Source: Eublepharis macularius
Taxonomy: Eukaryota; Chordata; Lepidosauria; Squamata; Eublepharidae
Assembly (NCBI RefSeq): GCF_028583425.1
Contig: NC_072801.1
Coordinates: forward strand, 63,689,766 to 63,753,765
Direction of reading: 5' to 3'
Length of the DNA stretch: 64,000 bases
Shown here: in pieces, positions 55,245 through 64,000 of the stretch
Layout of the letters: every line of letters begins with the position of its first letter
How positions within the stretch are numbered: the first letter of the stretch is position 1
The notes under the pieces: model-generated
Told to the model about the DNA's origin: nothing
Database searches by the model: none
What the model saw: only the letters and a program-made list of their open reading frames with translations
Translations under genes and position numbers: made by a program

Positions 55245-55500
55245 CTTGCTATAACAACAACATTTGATTTATATAGCACCCTTCAGGACAATTTAATGCC
55301 ACACTCAGAGCGGTTTACAAAGTGTGTTATTTATTATCCCACAACAATCACCCTGTGAGGTGGGTGGGGCTGAGAGAGCTCCAGAGAGCCATGGCTAGCC
55401 CAAGGTCACCCAGCTGGTTTCAAGTGGAGGAGTGGGGAATCAAACCCAGCTCTCCAGATTAGAGTCCCACAGCTCTTAACCACTACACCAAACTGGGACA
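55245..55500 (-). repeat. tRNA-derived SINE (minus orientation), nearly complete
   Basis: From acaacatttgatttatatag through aggtgggtggggctgagaga to the tRNA-like head aaccactacaccaaactggg; the reverse of the 35414 family. Confidence 0.88.
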
Positions 55501-56087
55501 GAAAGGGAAATCACCAAATGGCAAGCATGTATGCTCTTCCTCTAGAGGCAGGAAGATCAAAATGACCCCAGGTCAGGAGGGACTCTCCAAGGGTAGGTTA
55601 AATTCCCAGAATACAGGGATGAAACTCACTTATCTTACAGTTTCTGACCAAGGTGGCACAAATTATGCAGGACTAAGTATTTATCTAGGGACTCGATCTT
55701 GTTCAGTGGCAAGGGATAATGGGGAGAATTCCCAACCCAGAGAATTAAGGTAATGCTGAACTTTAATTACTGCAATTCTAAGTAATCTTAGCCTGTCCTA
55801 ATTAAACATCATTTAGGAAAAGTGCAGAGTGCAAAGAGTGGGGACTGCATGTGTTCATCTTTTCTTTGTACCCCTGAATGCTTTAAGTCTGATCTCTGGA
55901 AACATACCACACCTTGCTGTCTAAAGGGTGGTAATGGAGAGGTGCAGCTGGTAAGCTCGTCATGCCTGGAGTGCCATAGCTCAAAATTGTGAAGTCACAA
56001 TAGATTGTCCCCATGCTAGCTTGTAGGAGCAGCAACTAGTCAGTGCAGGTACAGAATGCCAGACATATGACCCCATTTGGCAGGAAA

Positions 56088-56428
56088 ATCAAAAAGAGTC
56101 CAGTAGCACCTTTAAGACTAACCAATTTTATTGTAGCATAAGCTTTCGAGAATCAAGTTCTCTTCGTCAGATGCCTGATCCAAACTGGCCCCATACAGAA
56201 GAGGAGGGGAGAGAGGGAAAGAAGGGGACATATATCCCCTTGTGATACATGTCCCCTTCTTTCCCTCTCTCCCCTCCTCTTCTGTATGGGGCCAGTTTGG
56301 ATCAGGCATCTGACGAAGAGAACTTGATTCTCGAAAGCTTATGCTACAAAATTGGTTAGTCTTAAAGGTGCTACTGGACTCTTTTTGATTTTGCTACTAC
56401 AGACTAACACGGCTAACTCCTCTGGATC
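56088..56428. mobile_element. Palindromic retroposon, 12-bp TSD
   Basis: Arms of about 130 bp from aaagagtccagtagcacctt to gggacatatatcc, mirrored from acatgtccccttctttccct to ggtgctactggactcttttt. The 3' tail continues gattttgctactacagacta, acacggctaactcctctgga, tc. TTTGGCAGGAAA flanks both sides (56076-56087 and 56429-56440). The arms reach further 5' than in the 52476 copy. Confidence 0.9.
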
Positions 56429-56587
56429 TTTGGCAGGAAATACTCTCAGAGCTGATGGCAGCAGTGGTTATCACACAGGGATGGCTGTGGGTTTTTTTAA
56501 ACCTCCTAGAGACCAACACAAAGGAAGAAGGGGGCAGGGTTATAAGTCTGTTCCTTTACAGACCGACATTACAGTTGCAAACACTCA

Positions 56588-56812
56588 ACACTAGTGTTGC
56601 CAGGTCCAGGTTTGGAAATTCCTGGAGATTTTGGGGGTGGAGACTGGAAAGGGTGGGGTTTGGGGAGGGGAGGGCCTCAGAATGGTATAATGCCATAGAG
56701 TCCACCCTCCAAAGCAGCCATTTTCTCCAGGGGAACTGATCTCTGCCACCTGGAGATCAGTTGTCATTCCGGGAGATCTCCAGCCACCACCTGGAGGCGG
56801 CCACCCTACTCA
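56588..56812 (-). repeat. About 210-bp squamate interspersed repeat
   Basis: Well-kept copy: ggaaattcctggagattttg, tataatgccatagagtccac, ttctccaggggaactgatct and gagatctccagccaccacct. Confidence 0.88.
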
Positions 56813-56814
56813 AC

Positions 56815-58080
56815 ACTTAAATCTAAAATATTATTAAATTTTGTCTAGTGTTTCTCTTCTAATTCACATCCTTTTTCAGCTTTTGAACTTTGGTTAAGTA
56901 TCTTTGCAAGTGGGTTTGAGATGGCCTGGTCTCTGTGTGGAGAGGAGATAAACCGAGGCTGCGAGGGATTGAGGAGGTTGCGTGCTGGGAGAGGGTAATC
57001 ATCCTAGGGCCATGCTGCAATGACATTTACTTCAAGCATCTGGTGAGCAGGGATGTCTTCACCCATAATCAAAACACACCTCGCCCAGGAGCTAGGTGCC
57101 AGACTTAGTCATGCTCAGGTAATCCAGCCATATGGTGTTCCACAAATATACAGGTGGGGCTATGCAAAAGGTAAACGGGTGTTTTGGAGATATCCCCTTG
57201 AGGAAGAAGGACGCCATATTTTTCCCCACCCCATCTCTCTTTTACAGTATGTTACTGTCCATGCTGGAAGGGGAAGAATTAAACACACTAGCTGACACAA
57301 ATATACAGTTGCCACCCCTGTGTGTACAGAAAGTAGTGACCAGTTGCGGCTCTCTGCCATAAGTATACCCATACATATGAATGCATGCATTAATTCACCC
57401 TTTCTTCCATCTTGGAACCTAAGGGGGGCTTACAGAGACTTCCCAGGACTTTGTTCTTCCATCCAAGAGCTAGATGCGCTAATTTTTTTCAGCAAGCTTG
57501 CGGCATCCTGTGCCTTTCAGCCGCAGCTTAGGTTTTCAGGCGTGCATGCAAAATGTTTTGCAAGTATGTCCCCCAAATGTTTAGAGCATCCCCGAGAGAG
57601 AGAAATGGAGGTGATCTGCTGTGTATTTCTATGTACCTATGGCCGTATCCACACATCCTATTACAGCATCATAGTAATCATTTGCCAGTGGATTTCCCTG
57701 TGTGGACAATGCAGCCTGGTTGAGACTGCTATAGCACCGACAAGAGCACAGTATCTAACCATTCATGGCAGCATCCATATTATCACTGGGCAGTGTGCTA
57801 CTATTGCACCATAGCAACCATTTGCAACTAGTTCAGCCACAGAGCAGTACTGAACACTATGCAGATGTGTCCTATGTGTGGCAGAAGTGACATCCCCAGA
57901 CGTTCTTTTCCTCTCTTTTGATTCTCTGCATCCATCCGTGTACTCTCTAGCCCTGTTTGCATGTTACAGTGAATGCACATACATCCTGCCTGCATGTGTG
58001 TACATCTCTTTGTAAGAAAGAACCAACATGCAGCCACTTTATGAATGAAACAGGGAACCAGTACCTGGATAAATCTGCAA
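56815..58080. other. Intergenic stretch, mostly unrecognised
   Basis: Near 57641 ggccgtatccacacatccta resembles the ends of the foldback family, but no matching right end was found. A 164-aa open frame at 57320-57814 shows no domain and probably occurs by chance. Confidence 0.4.
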
Positions 58081-58084
58081 GATT

Positions 58085-58345
58085 CAAATCCAGTAGCACT
58101 TTAAAGACCAACAGTATTTCGAGGACATAAGGGCTGCTTCCACACATGTTGGATAATCCACTTTCAATACTCTTTAGTGAACATTTGGAACTGCTTTTCC
58201 GTGTGTGGAACAAAAAATCCACTTCCAAAGGATTGCTAAAGTGCATTGAAAGTGCATTATTCAACGTGTGTGGAAATGGCCAAGGTTTGGAGAGACAAAG
58301 CTCCCTTTGTCAGAGAACTTTGGCTCTCAAATTATACTCCGGAAA
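58085..58345 (-). repeat. Old palindromic-family arm, split by a MITE
   Basis: aatccagtagcactttaaag then (after the 58132-58281 insertion) gagagacaaagctccctttg and tcagagaac. It is older and more diverged than the copies at 52 and 56 kb. Confidence 0.65.
58132..58281. mobile_element. Foldback MITE, TSD AAG
   Basis: The ends are ggctgcttccacacatgttg and caacgtgtgtggaaatggcc. AAG lies at 58129-58131 and 58282-58284. It is a twin of 24234-24383. Removing it restores the retroposon arm around it. Confidence 0.85.
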
Positions 58346-58359
58346 TCTTGCTGGTTTTT

Positions 58360-58435
58360 AAGGTGTTGGTGGTAGAAAGTGCAGTCCAGTCACAGCTGAG
58401 TTATGGTGACCTCACAGGATTTTCAAGGAAAGGAA
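58360..58435 (-). repeat. Fragment of the 5S-SINE/Bov-B-tail family
   Basis: gtgcagtccagtcacagctg, agttatggtgacctcacagg and attttcaagg parallel 48125-48180. Confidence 0.55.
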
Positions 58436-58650
58436 CATTTAGAGAGGATTTGGGAAATTCTGGGAGATTTGGGGGTGGCGTCTAGGAAAGGCAGGGTTTG
58501 GGGAGGGGAGAGACCTCAGCAGACAAGAGTCCACATTCCGAAGTACCCATTTTCTCCAGGGGAACTGATCTGTGTCGCCTGCAGACCAATTCTAATTCTG
58601 GGAGATCTCCAGTTGACACCTGGAGGCTGGCGTCCATAGTGGGCCATCCA
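58436..58650 (-). repeat. About 210-bp squamate interspersed repeat
   Basis: gggagatttgggggtggcgt, gtttggggaggggagagacc, tctccaggggaactgatctg and gggagatctccagttgacac. Confidence 0.82.
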
Positions 58651-59269
58651 GGTCAAGGCATTTTAGGTTCTACTGAATTCAAATCTTCCCAGCCACCCAC
58701 CTGAAACCATCTTCATGGATAATTTGATTTTCTCTTGTGTTGTTGCTATGGCTTTTAGTTATGCAATAAAGGCTGACTTGTTGAAAATGTGGGGTTTGTC
58801 TCACGTTGTCAGCTGTACATGTTCAGGGCTGTATTATTCATAAGGCTGCCTAGATTGAAGCCTAGGGCCCCCCCAAGGGTTAGGAGCCGTCAATTTTTTT
58901 CTGCTGAGGCACCCTAGGGTCCCAATGGTTAAAGGCACTTTGTACCTCTCATAAGCAAAACAATTTTCCATAAATTATATATATATTAACAACACAAATT
59001 TTATTCACTTCAAAATATTACAGTGTTGAACACTTGTATCCCCAAAATGTGCTTTCCTGAAGAGTTCTAAGCGTGCAATGAAATATTTTAATTCTATGGT
59101 GAATAGAATGCTTCAGGAGACCCTCAAAATGGCTATAGGGCTATGCACTGCCGCCTACTGCCTACCTACCAGGGTCAGGCTGTCAGCTGTAGGGGGGTAA
59201 AAGACTGGAGGAGGCCGAAATACCTGAATGCCTCTATAGGCGGCCCGGCCATGGGTTAAAACCGCCCCG

Positions 59270-59960
59270 ATTGCAACATGAGAATTACTTCAGGCGCTTA
59301 CAAAAGAGCCGCCGCGGGCGCACGCACCGCACGCGCGTTCCCCGTGGCTCCGGGCCGGGGCGTCTCGGGCTGCCCCTCCCTCCAGGCCCTCTCCGCTCCC
59401 GTCCAACTTTCTGCCCCCATTCGCCTCCTCTCGGCTCTTCCCCCCGCCTCCCTTTCTCTTTGCCCGCCCGCCCGGCTGCCTCTCTCCCGGCTGCCGGTAG
59501 ATGGGGTCCGCCCGCGCTCCTCTCCCTTCCCGGCCGGCTCTCCTGCCTTCGCGGGCTGCCCTCTCCTTCCTGCCGGCTGCCTTCCTTCCTCCTCCCTTTA
59601 AAGATGGATCCGCAGAGCCTCTAACAAAGACCGTTCTCCGGGGGGCTGCGCCGCCGTTGCTGCTGCAGTGGGCTCGGGTTTGCATTCGTGGGCAGTCGCA
59701 TCCCCCCTTCTCTCCTCCCTGGGGAGGGTCCCTCTTGTCTCTCTCTGCGGCTCTCCCCATGCCTTGCTGAGACGCTGCCAAGCCCACCCGGGGGGGCGGG
59801 TGGGGGGGAAGGAGGAGGAGGGACCCCCCTCCGCACAATGGGCGCCCCCACCTTCCCCCCCGCAGCAGGAGAGGGGGGTGCATGCCGGTAGGGCCCCCGT
59901 TCAGGTGGAGTGGGGGCTAGCGCAGTTTGGAAGCCCCCCACTCACCCCCCCCGGGAGGGA
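59270..59960 (+). promoter_or_regulatory. CpG-rich block, probable promoter and 5' UTR of the kinase gene
   Basis: Dense CpG (for example gcgggcgcacgcaccgcacg) with C-rich stretches and no TATA box, 1.2-1.9 kb upstream of the first coding exon. Base composition is unlike the rest of the window. Position and composition fit a housekeeping-type promoter; the TSS cannot be fixed. Long frames on both strands here come from base composition. Confidence 0.6.
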
Positions 59961-61192
59961 GAGAAAGCACCTCAAGATTTACTTTAAGAACACCTCCCTT
60001 TTTATTGGGAGCCCCCCCCCCCCCAAATATCTGCACCTGATCTTTACCTCTGGCAGACAGCCTCTCCCCCCCCCCCCCAATAGGCACCTTTTTGGAAATT
60101 GCCCTACAGTTTGGGGGAATTGCCCTAGACTAGATCGAGCCTCCCCAAATCTTAAAAGGAATTTGGATACCTCAAAGTTAGCTCCCCCCCCCACCATACC
60201 ACACACTTAAGCCACCTACCCCAGGAAATTTCTCCAAAGTGATTTGAGTCCTGAATTGATCTTTTCATAACCATAGAATATACTTAAAGTTTTCCTGCCT
60301 TTTTGGAAGCCAGCCAAAAGTATTGCTGCTCTTGAAATCTCAGTTTATTAGATTCCTCCCTCAATTCCTGTGGTGCAGTCTGGAATCCCCACTTATTAGA
60401 AGGCAATAGACCCCGCCCCCCCTCTGTACTTTGAAGTGCACTTGCAAAATTTATTACTGCTTCCCCCCCCCCCATCTCTGCTTAAATTTGTTCCTCCTAT
60501 AGTTGCAGCTCTCATCATTGTTCATGTCCACAGGGGGTCCCCAATTTTTGCAACCCTCTTGCAAGAAAAAGACCGGGTCCCCCATGACATTTCTATAGAG
60601 ATCAGTATTTGTATTAGTTCTTAAGATAAATTACAAGTTTCCAAATCACAATTAAAATCGGAGTACCCCTCTGCCTTCTGTTAAATACTGCTAAAAATCC
60701 CAGTCGCAGAGGTTCCTGATTTAAACGCCAGTGATTTCCCCAGCATCCCGAACTGACTCAGAGCTTTCCCCTTTAACATCTTCAATATCTTCCACCACCC
60801 AAATCGACCTTGAAATTGACCTCTCACAAATTATTCCTCACTTGATGCCCTAAAGAGCATCAAGTGGTGCCATAAAGAGCTCTGGGTCTCTATAGATACA
60901 ATATATAGCGTCCTTCTGTCTCCCAGACCAGAGAGCGTTGGATTGGTTACCTAGTTTTCTGTAGTACCTCTGTTTTTATTAAGTCTTTCTCTCACACACG
61001 GAAATCGTGGCTCAAAGGAGCCTCATATTTAGCGCTCAAGTCCTTCTCAGCTTCACACCCACAAAATTCTCCCCACTTGTAGACTCCCACATTCTTTGCA
61101 CGCATGTTCATTTGAATCTAAGAGTACCTCACAGATCCGATTCCTCCTCCCGAATCTAAAATCTGTATCCCTTTCACCTCCAAATTGGTCCA
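59961..61192 (+). other. Upstream region or 5' UTR of the kinase gene
   Basis: C runs at 60008-60023, 60067-60080 and 60465-60473; no coding exon recognised. It could be a 5' UTR or a first intron. Confidence 0.4.
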
Positions 61193-64000
61193 ATGGCTTT
61201 TCAGGACCCCAATCACCCCCTGCAAACCCAGCTTTGTAGCAATGTTTTTGGGGCCCTGACTGGGTTGATACAACCCCCTCTAGCTGCTGGGCTAGGTGGG
61301 GGGCAGAAGTTCTATTGCAATAATGGGGTACAGATAGCCTCCCCTCAGCAACAGCAGACGGCCCCTAGCGCTGCAGTGATGGTGGAGCCTGAACCAGACC
61401 GGCCTATTGGTTATGGAGCCTTTGGCGTGGTTTGGTGAGTGGAGAGGTGTTTTCTTTTGTGGGGTGAAGACCTGAAGGGCTAGAGGATGGGGAGGGCGCA
61501 GAGGATTGTAACTTGAAGGCTGTGATGTCCGTCCGCAGGTCAGTGACAGATCCTCGAGATGGGTCACGAGTTGCACTCAAAAAGATGCCCAACGTTTTCC
61601 AGAACCTAGTCTCTTGCAAACGGGTCTTCAGAGAGCTGAAAATGCTCTGCTATTTCAAGCACGACAACGTAAGCATGTGTGGGCATGGGGAGAGGGAAAG
61701 AAACCCACTTTGGGTAATAATTTTGGAGATCTGCCGTACTGAAGGGCTGGGAAGTATGGGGCAGTATACTGAGTTTATTGGGCTGTTGGCCCCACTGAAA
61801 AGGGCTGTTTCCACACGCCTTACCTGCCTGTGGAACATCATGCAAAAGACCCGGAAGACATCGTCTTCTCATGCGAAATCGCGCCAGGAAGACTGTTATC
61901 CGGGTTTTGCGTGATTTCGTGTGAGAAGACGCTGTCTTCCGGGTCTTTTGCGTGATGTTCCACAGGCAGGTAAGACGTGTGGAAACGGCCAAGGTATTTC
62001 TTGATGTCGCTTTAGGTAGAGAGCGGCATTCCCCTCACGCAGCATATTTTAGGTGTCATTAAAAGCTAGGGAATGGTTAGTTACTTAGTTTAATTGTTAT
62101 ATTATTGCTGCCTGGCGAATGGAAGAAACCTTTGGAACTTTCTGCCTCAGATGCTGAAATGTTTGGGGCTGACCATGGTGAGGGAGTTGGGGAACTTGAA
62201 TTGTTGAGATATTTTCACGTTATACTGCAAACAAGCAGCTATCTTGTCCCACCTCTCTATTGCACCACGCTGAAGAATGTTTTCCTTGTGTGATCTCACT
62301 CTTTCTCCCCTCAGGTCCTTTCAGCACTGGACATTCTCCAGCCTCCACAAATTGACTGTTTTGAGGAAATGTATCCTTCGCCCAAAATACAGGCGAAATG
62401 CCTCATACTTTGCTGTCTTTTTTTGTTGCTTTTTCTTTATTATGTTCATAAAGTTTTCATGTTTTCTTAATACTTGTTTAATTAGGTGGGGAGTGTATTT
62501 CTTACCCTCAGGTTTTTTTTATTTATTTGTATTGTGCCTCCCCACCCCCAATTTAATTTCTTTCATTTACAATCTCTGCCAAGCTTACTTTTTCTCTTCC
62601 TCTTGCCCAACTCTTCCAACAGCTAATCAGGGTCTCTCTCTGATGTGGTATCAGTTCCTTTCCTGGGACCATCTCAATTACATTTTTACCTTTCCTTTGC
62701 TCCCCTTTGCTATAATTTCCTCTTTTCTGTACCTTTTAAAACCTTTTATTAGTATAATAATAATAGTATATAATACTGCTAATAATACTCTTACTTCTTT
62801 ACTCCTGCCATCACTGTATTTTTTCTGCTGAAACTGTCCAGTTCAGTTAAGACTTTACAGAGTTCTTCTATCTTCATTTATCTTGCTTTGTTTTTATGCT
62901 AGGTTTATTTTTTTCCGGACTAGCTTTTTCTGTTCTCCCAGTTGTCTAACATTCTTTCGTTCTGCAAATTCTTTATCTGCCATCACTGTTTGAGCAACTC
63001 CCTTGTTTGGTTCATATGATCCACTCTCTCTGCTTTCTCAGTTTGTTGGGAAGCAAGTGGAGAACTAGTTTTTCATTTTGCTTATGAGGGGTTATCTGCA
63101 TTCTTTGTCGTCCTTGACAATGTCCACCAGTTATGTCATCACAGAGTTGATGCAAAGTGACCTTCACAAAGTCATTGTGTCTCCACAACCACTCAGCGCT
63201 GATCACATCAAAGTCTTTCTCTATCAAATCCTCAGGGGTAAGCCTGACCTTTTTGTTTTCTTTCTCTTTTTTTAATATATGGCTTCTGCTCTCAGCAGAT
63301 GGTTCTCAAGGAGGTCCACAGTGTAAAACAGACAATTAAAACTACAGAAATAAAACCAACATGAAAAAATATAAACATTTTAAAATAGTTCTTTTTAAAA
63401 AAAAAATCCCTTGAAAGCTAACTCAGCCATGAAAACAATAGAGTCTTTGTACAGAAGAAGACAAAGAAGGGGATGGGGAATCAAAACCTGAGTATAAAGA
63501 AGTCCTCACCTTATGCTGGAGAACGCTGGCACCTGATGAACAGCTGCAGGGGAAAGGTTTCAGAGCTGAGGTGCCACCACTGAAAAAGTCCTGCCCTGGT
63601 AGCTATTCACTTTACTTACGAAGGTGAAGCAGGATGGGTGGCTGTGGGATTTCAGTGCAGTGGTGGGGATCAGCTTTCAAATTTCCACATGGCCGTGAAG
63701 TTCACTTTGCAGCAGTTGCCTAACCTGAGCTTCCTTGGAGGAAGGGTGGGATAAAGAAATGTTTTTAAAAATTAAAATTTCATGATTGAAGCGTGGATCT
63801 CCAGTGCATAGTGAGGTATCGTTCTGAAGTTTCCATCCCTGAGCTGTTTCTTCTACCCATCCTCTTAAATTTTCTTCTTCTCTCTTCCTTCAACTTGTTT
63901 TCTGGGTTTTCTTGTGGCTGCTTTCGAAGTCCTCTCCCGTCTTGCCTCATTTATTTTGGCGATCGCTTCCTACCCTCTCTGAGCTTATCCCACTGGATGG
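61193..64000 (+). CDS. NLK2: Nemo-like kinase, probably NLK2 (5' part, runs off the window)
   Basis: Serine/threonine kinase of the MAPK-related NLK family, which phosphorylates TCF/LEF and other factors in Wnt and Notch signalling. Four coding exons are seen: 61193-61434, 61539-61668, 62315-62370 and 63131-63237, all with GT/AG junctions in frame, giving about 179 residues. The start gives MAFQDPNHPLQTQ and an 80-residue N-terminus without the His/Ala-rich tracts of mammalian NLK. The kinase domain begins EPDRPIGYGAFGVVWSVTDP, with the glycine loop at residues 73-80. The catalytic lysine is in VALKKMPN (K95). RVFRELKMLCYFKHDN supplies the helix-C glutamate. Exon 3 gives VLSALDILQPPQIDCFEE. 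Exon 4 gives YVITELMQSDLHKVIVSPQP then LSADHIKVFLYQILRG. The HRD and DFG motifs lie beyond the window. The kinase part is almost identical to NLK; the different N-terminus points to the NLK2 paralogue known from frog and fish. Confidence 0.9.
61803..61990. mobile_element. Foldback MITE in intron 2 of the kinase gene, TSD AAG
   Basis: The ends are ggctgtttccacacgcctta and taagacgtgtggaaacggcc. The arms are gtggaacatcatgcaaaaga and ccggaagacatcgtcttctc with inverses; the core is cgcgccaggaagac. AAG lies at 61800-61802 and 61991-61993. Confidence 0.87.
63640..63768 (+). repeat. tRNA-derived SINE 3' fragment in intron 4
   Basis: Ends cttccttggaggaagggtgg and gataaagaaatg, the common squamate SINE tail. 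Confidence 0.55.

Noticed and set aside
57641-57850. A further foldback MITE
   Set aside because: The left end resembles the family (ggccgtatccacac) but no inverted right end or target duplication could be found.
59271-60210. Frames of 117-197 codons in the CpG-rich block
   Set aside because: Composition effects on both strands, without splice logic or family match; the block reads better as promoter and 5' UTR.
62277-62831. 184-codon frame with hydrophobic, Phe-rich peptide
   Set aside because: It spans exon 3 of the kinase in a wrong frame and continues in T-rich intron sequence.
1-64000. CRISPR arrays, bacterial operons or plasmid-like systems
   Set aside because: The tandem arrays have no repeat-spacer pattern, and genes have vertebrate introns and repeats; nothing prokaryotic is present.

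Overview
The window reads as nuclear DNA of a squamate reptile, possibly a gecko. The reasons are intron-bearing vertebrate genes, a RTE/Bov-B LINE, 5S-rRNA-headed and tRNA-headed SINEs ending in a Bov-B-like tail, L1, L2-like and Penelope-like fragments, and many DNA-transposon foldbacks. The species call is inference; the repeat set and genes are seen directly. Most of the 64 kb is repeats.

Genes. (1) A jacalin-lectin cluster of the zymogen granule protein 16 (ZG16) family occupies about 14-52 kb. Two complete three-exon ZG16-like genes lie on the plus strand (17222-18572 and 24791-26765). A third plus-strand copy keeps only coding exons 1 and 2 (35307-35856). The likely true ZG16 orthologue is complete on the minus strand (51914 to 47710). 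A relic of a ZG16-type 3' UTR, also minus strand, lies at 44640-44950. All ATGs sit one base after a 3' splice site, so an upstream non-coding exon is expected. In the plus-strand copies a conserved block with a TATA-like box and a GTAAGTAAG donor marks its probable place. (2) At the right edge the first four coding exons of a Nemo-like kinase gene (probably NLK2) run off the window, behind a CpG-rich block at 59270-59960.

Layout. 1-5.2 kb: L1 3' end, Bov-B fragment, hAT-like fragment, then a 33-bp minisatellite and a 160-bp satellite. 5.2-10.3 kb: a broken endogenous retrovirus with two LTRs. 10.3-14 kb: a GC-rich hAT-type element and a Penelope fragment. 14-19 kb and 21.7-27.2 kb: two copies of one duplication unit, each with a ZG16-like gene; insertions found in only one copy (solo LTR, an L1-ORF1/U6 chimera, foldbacks) can be dated relative to the duplication. 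27.3-30.8 kb: L2-like LINE carrying a Tc1-type transposon, itself carrying another element. 32.2-42.1 kb: a second direct duplication around the truncated third copy, together with a decayed Myb/SANT-type (Harbinger-related) gene region. 42-47 kb: SINEs, foldbacks and an L2-like 3' end. 47.3-52 kb: ZG16 with SINE-filled introns. 52-59 kb: palindromic retroposons and SINEs. 59-64 kb: the NLK-type kinase.

The ZG16-type genes encode small secreted lectins. Mammalian ZG16 acts in pancreatic zymogen granules and colonic mucus, where it binds glycans and Gram-positive peptidoglycan. The most notable observations are the local ZG16 expansion with a degraded binding loop in one copy, the inverted U6/L1-ORF1 insertion with matching target duplications and an empty paralogous site, the palindromic retroposons with 11-12 bp target duplications, and the Myb/SANT region with repeated exon-like units.
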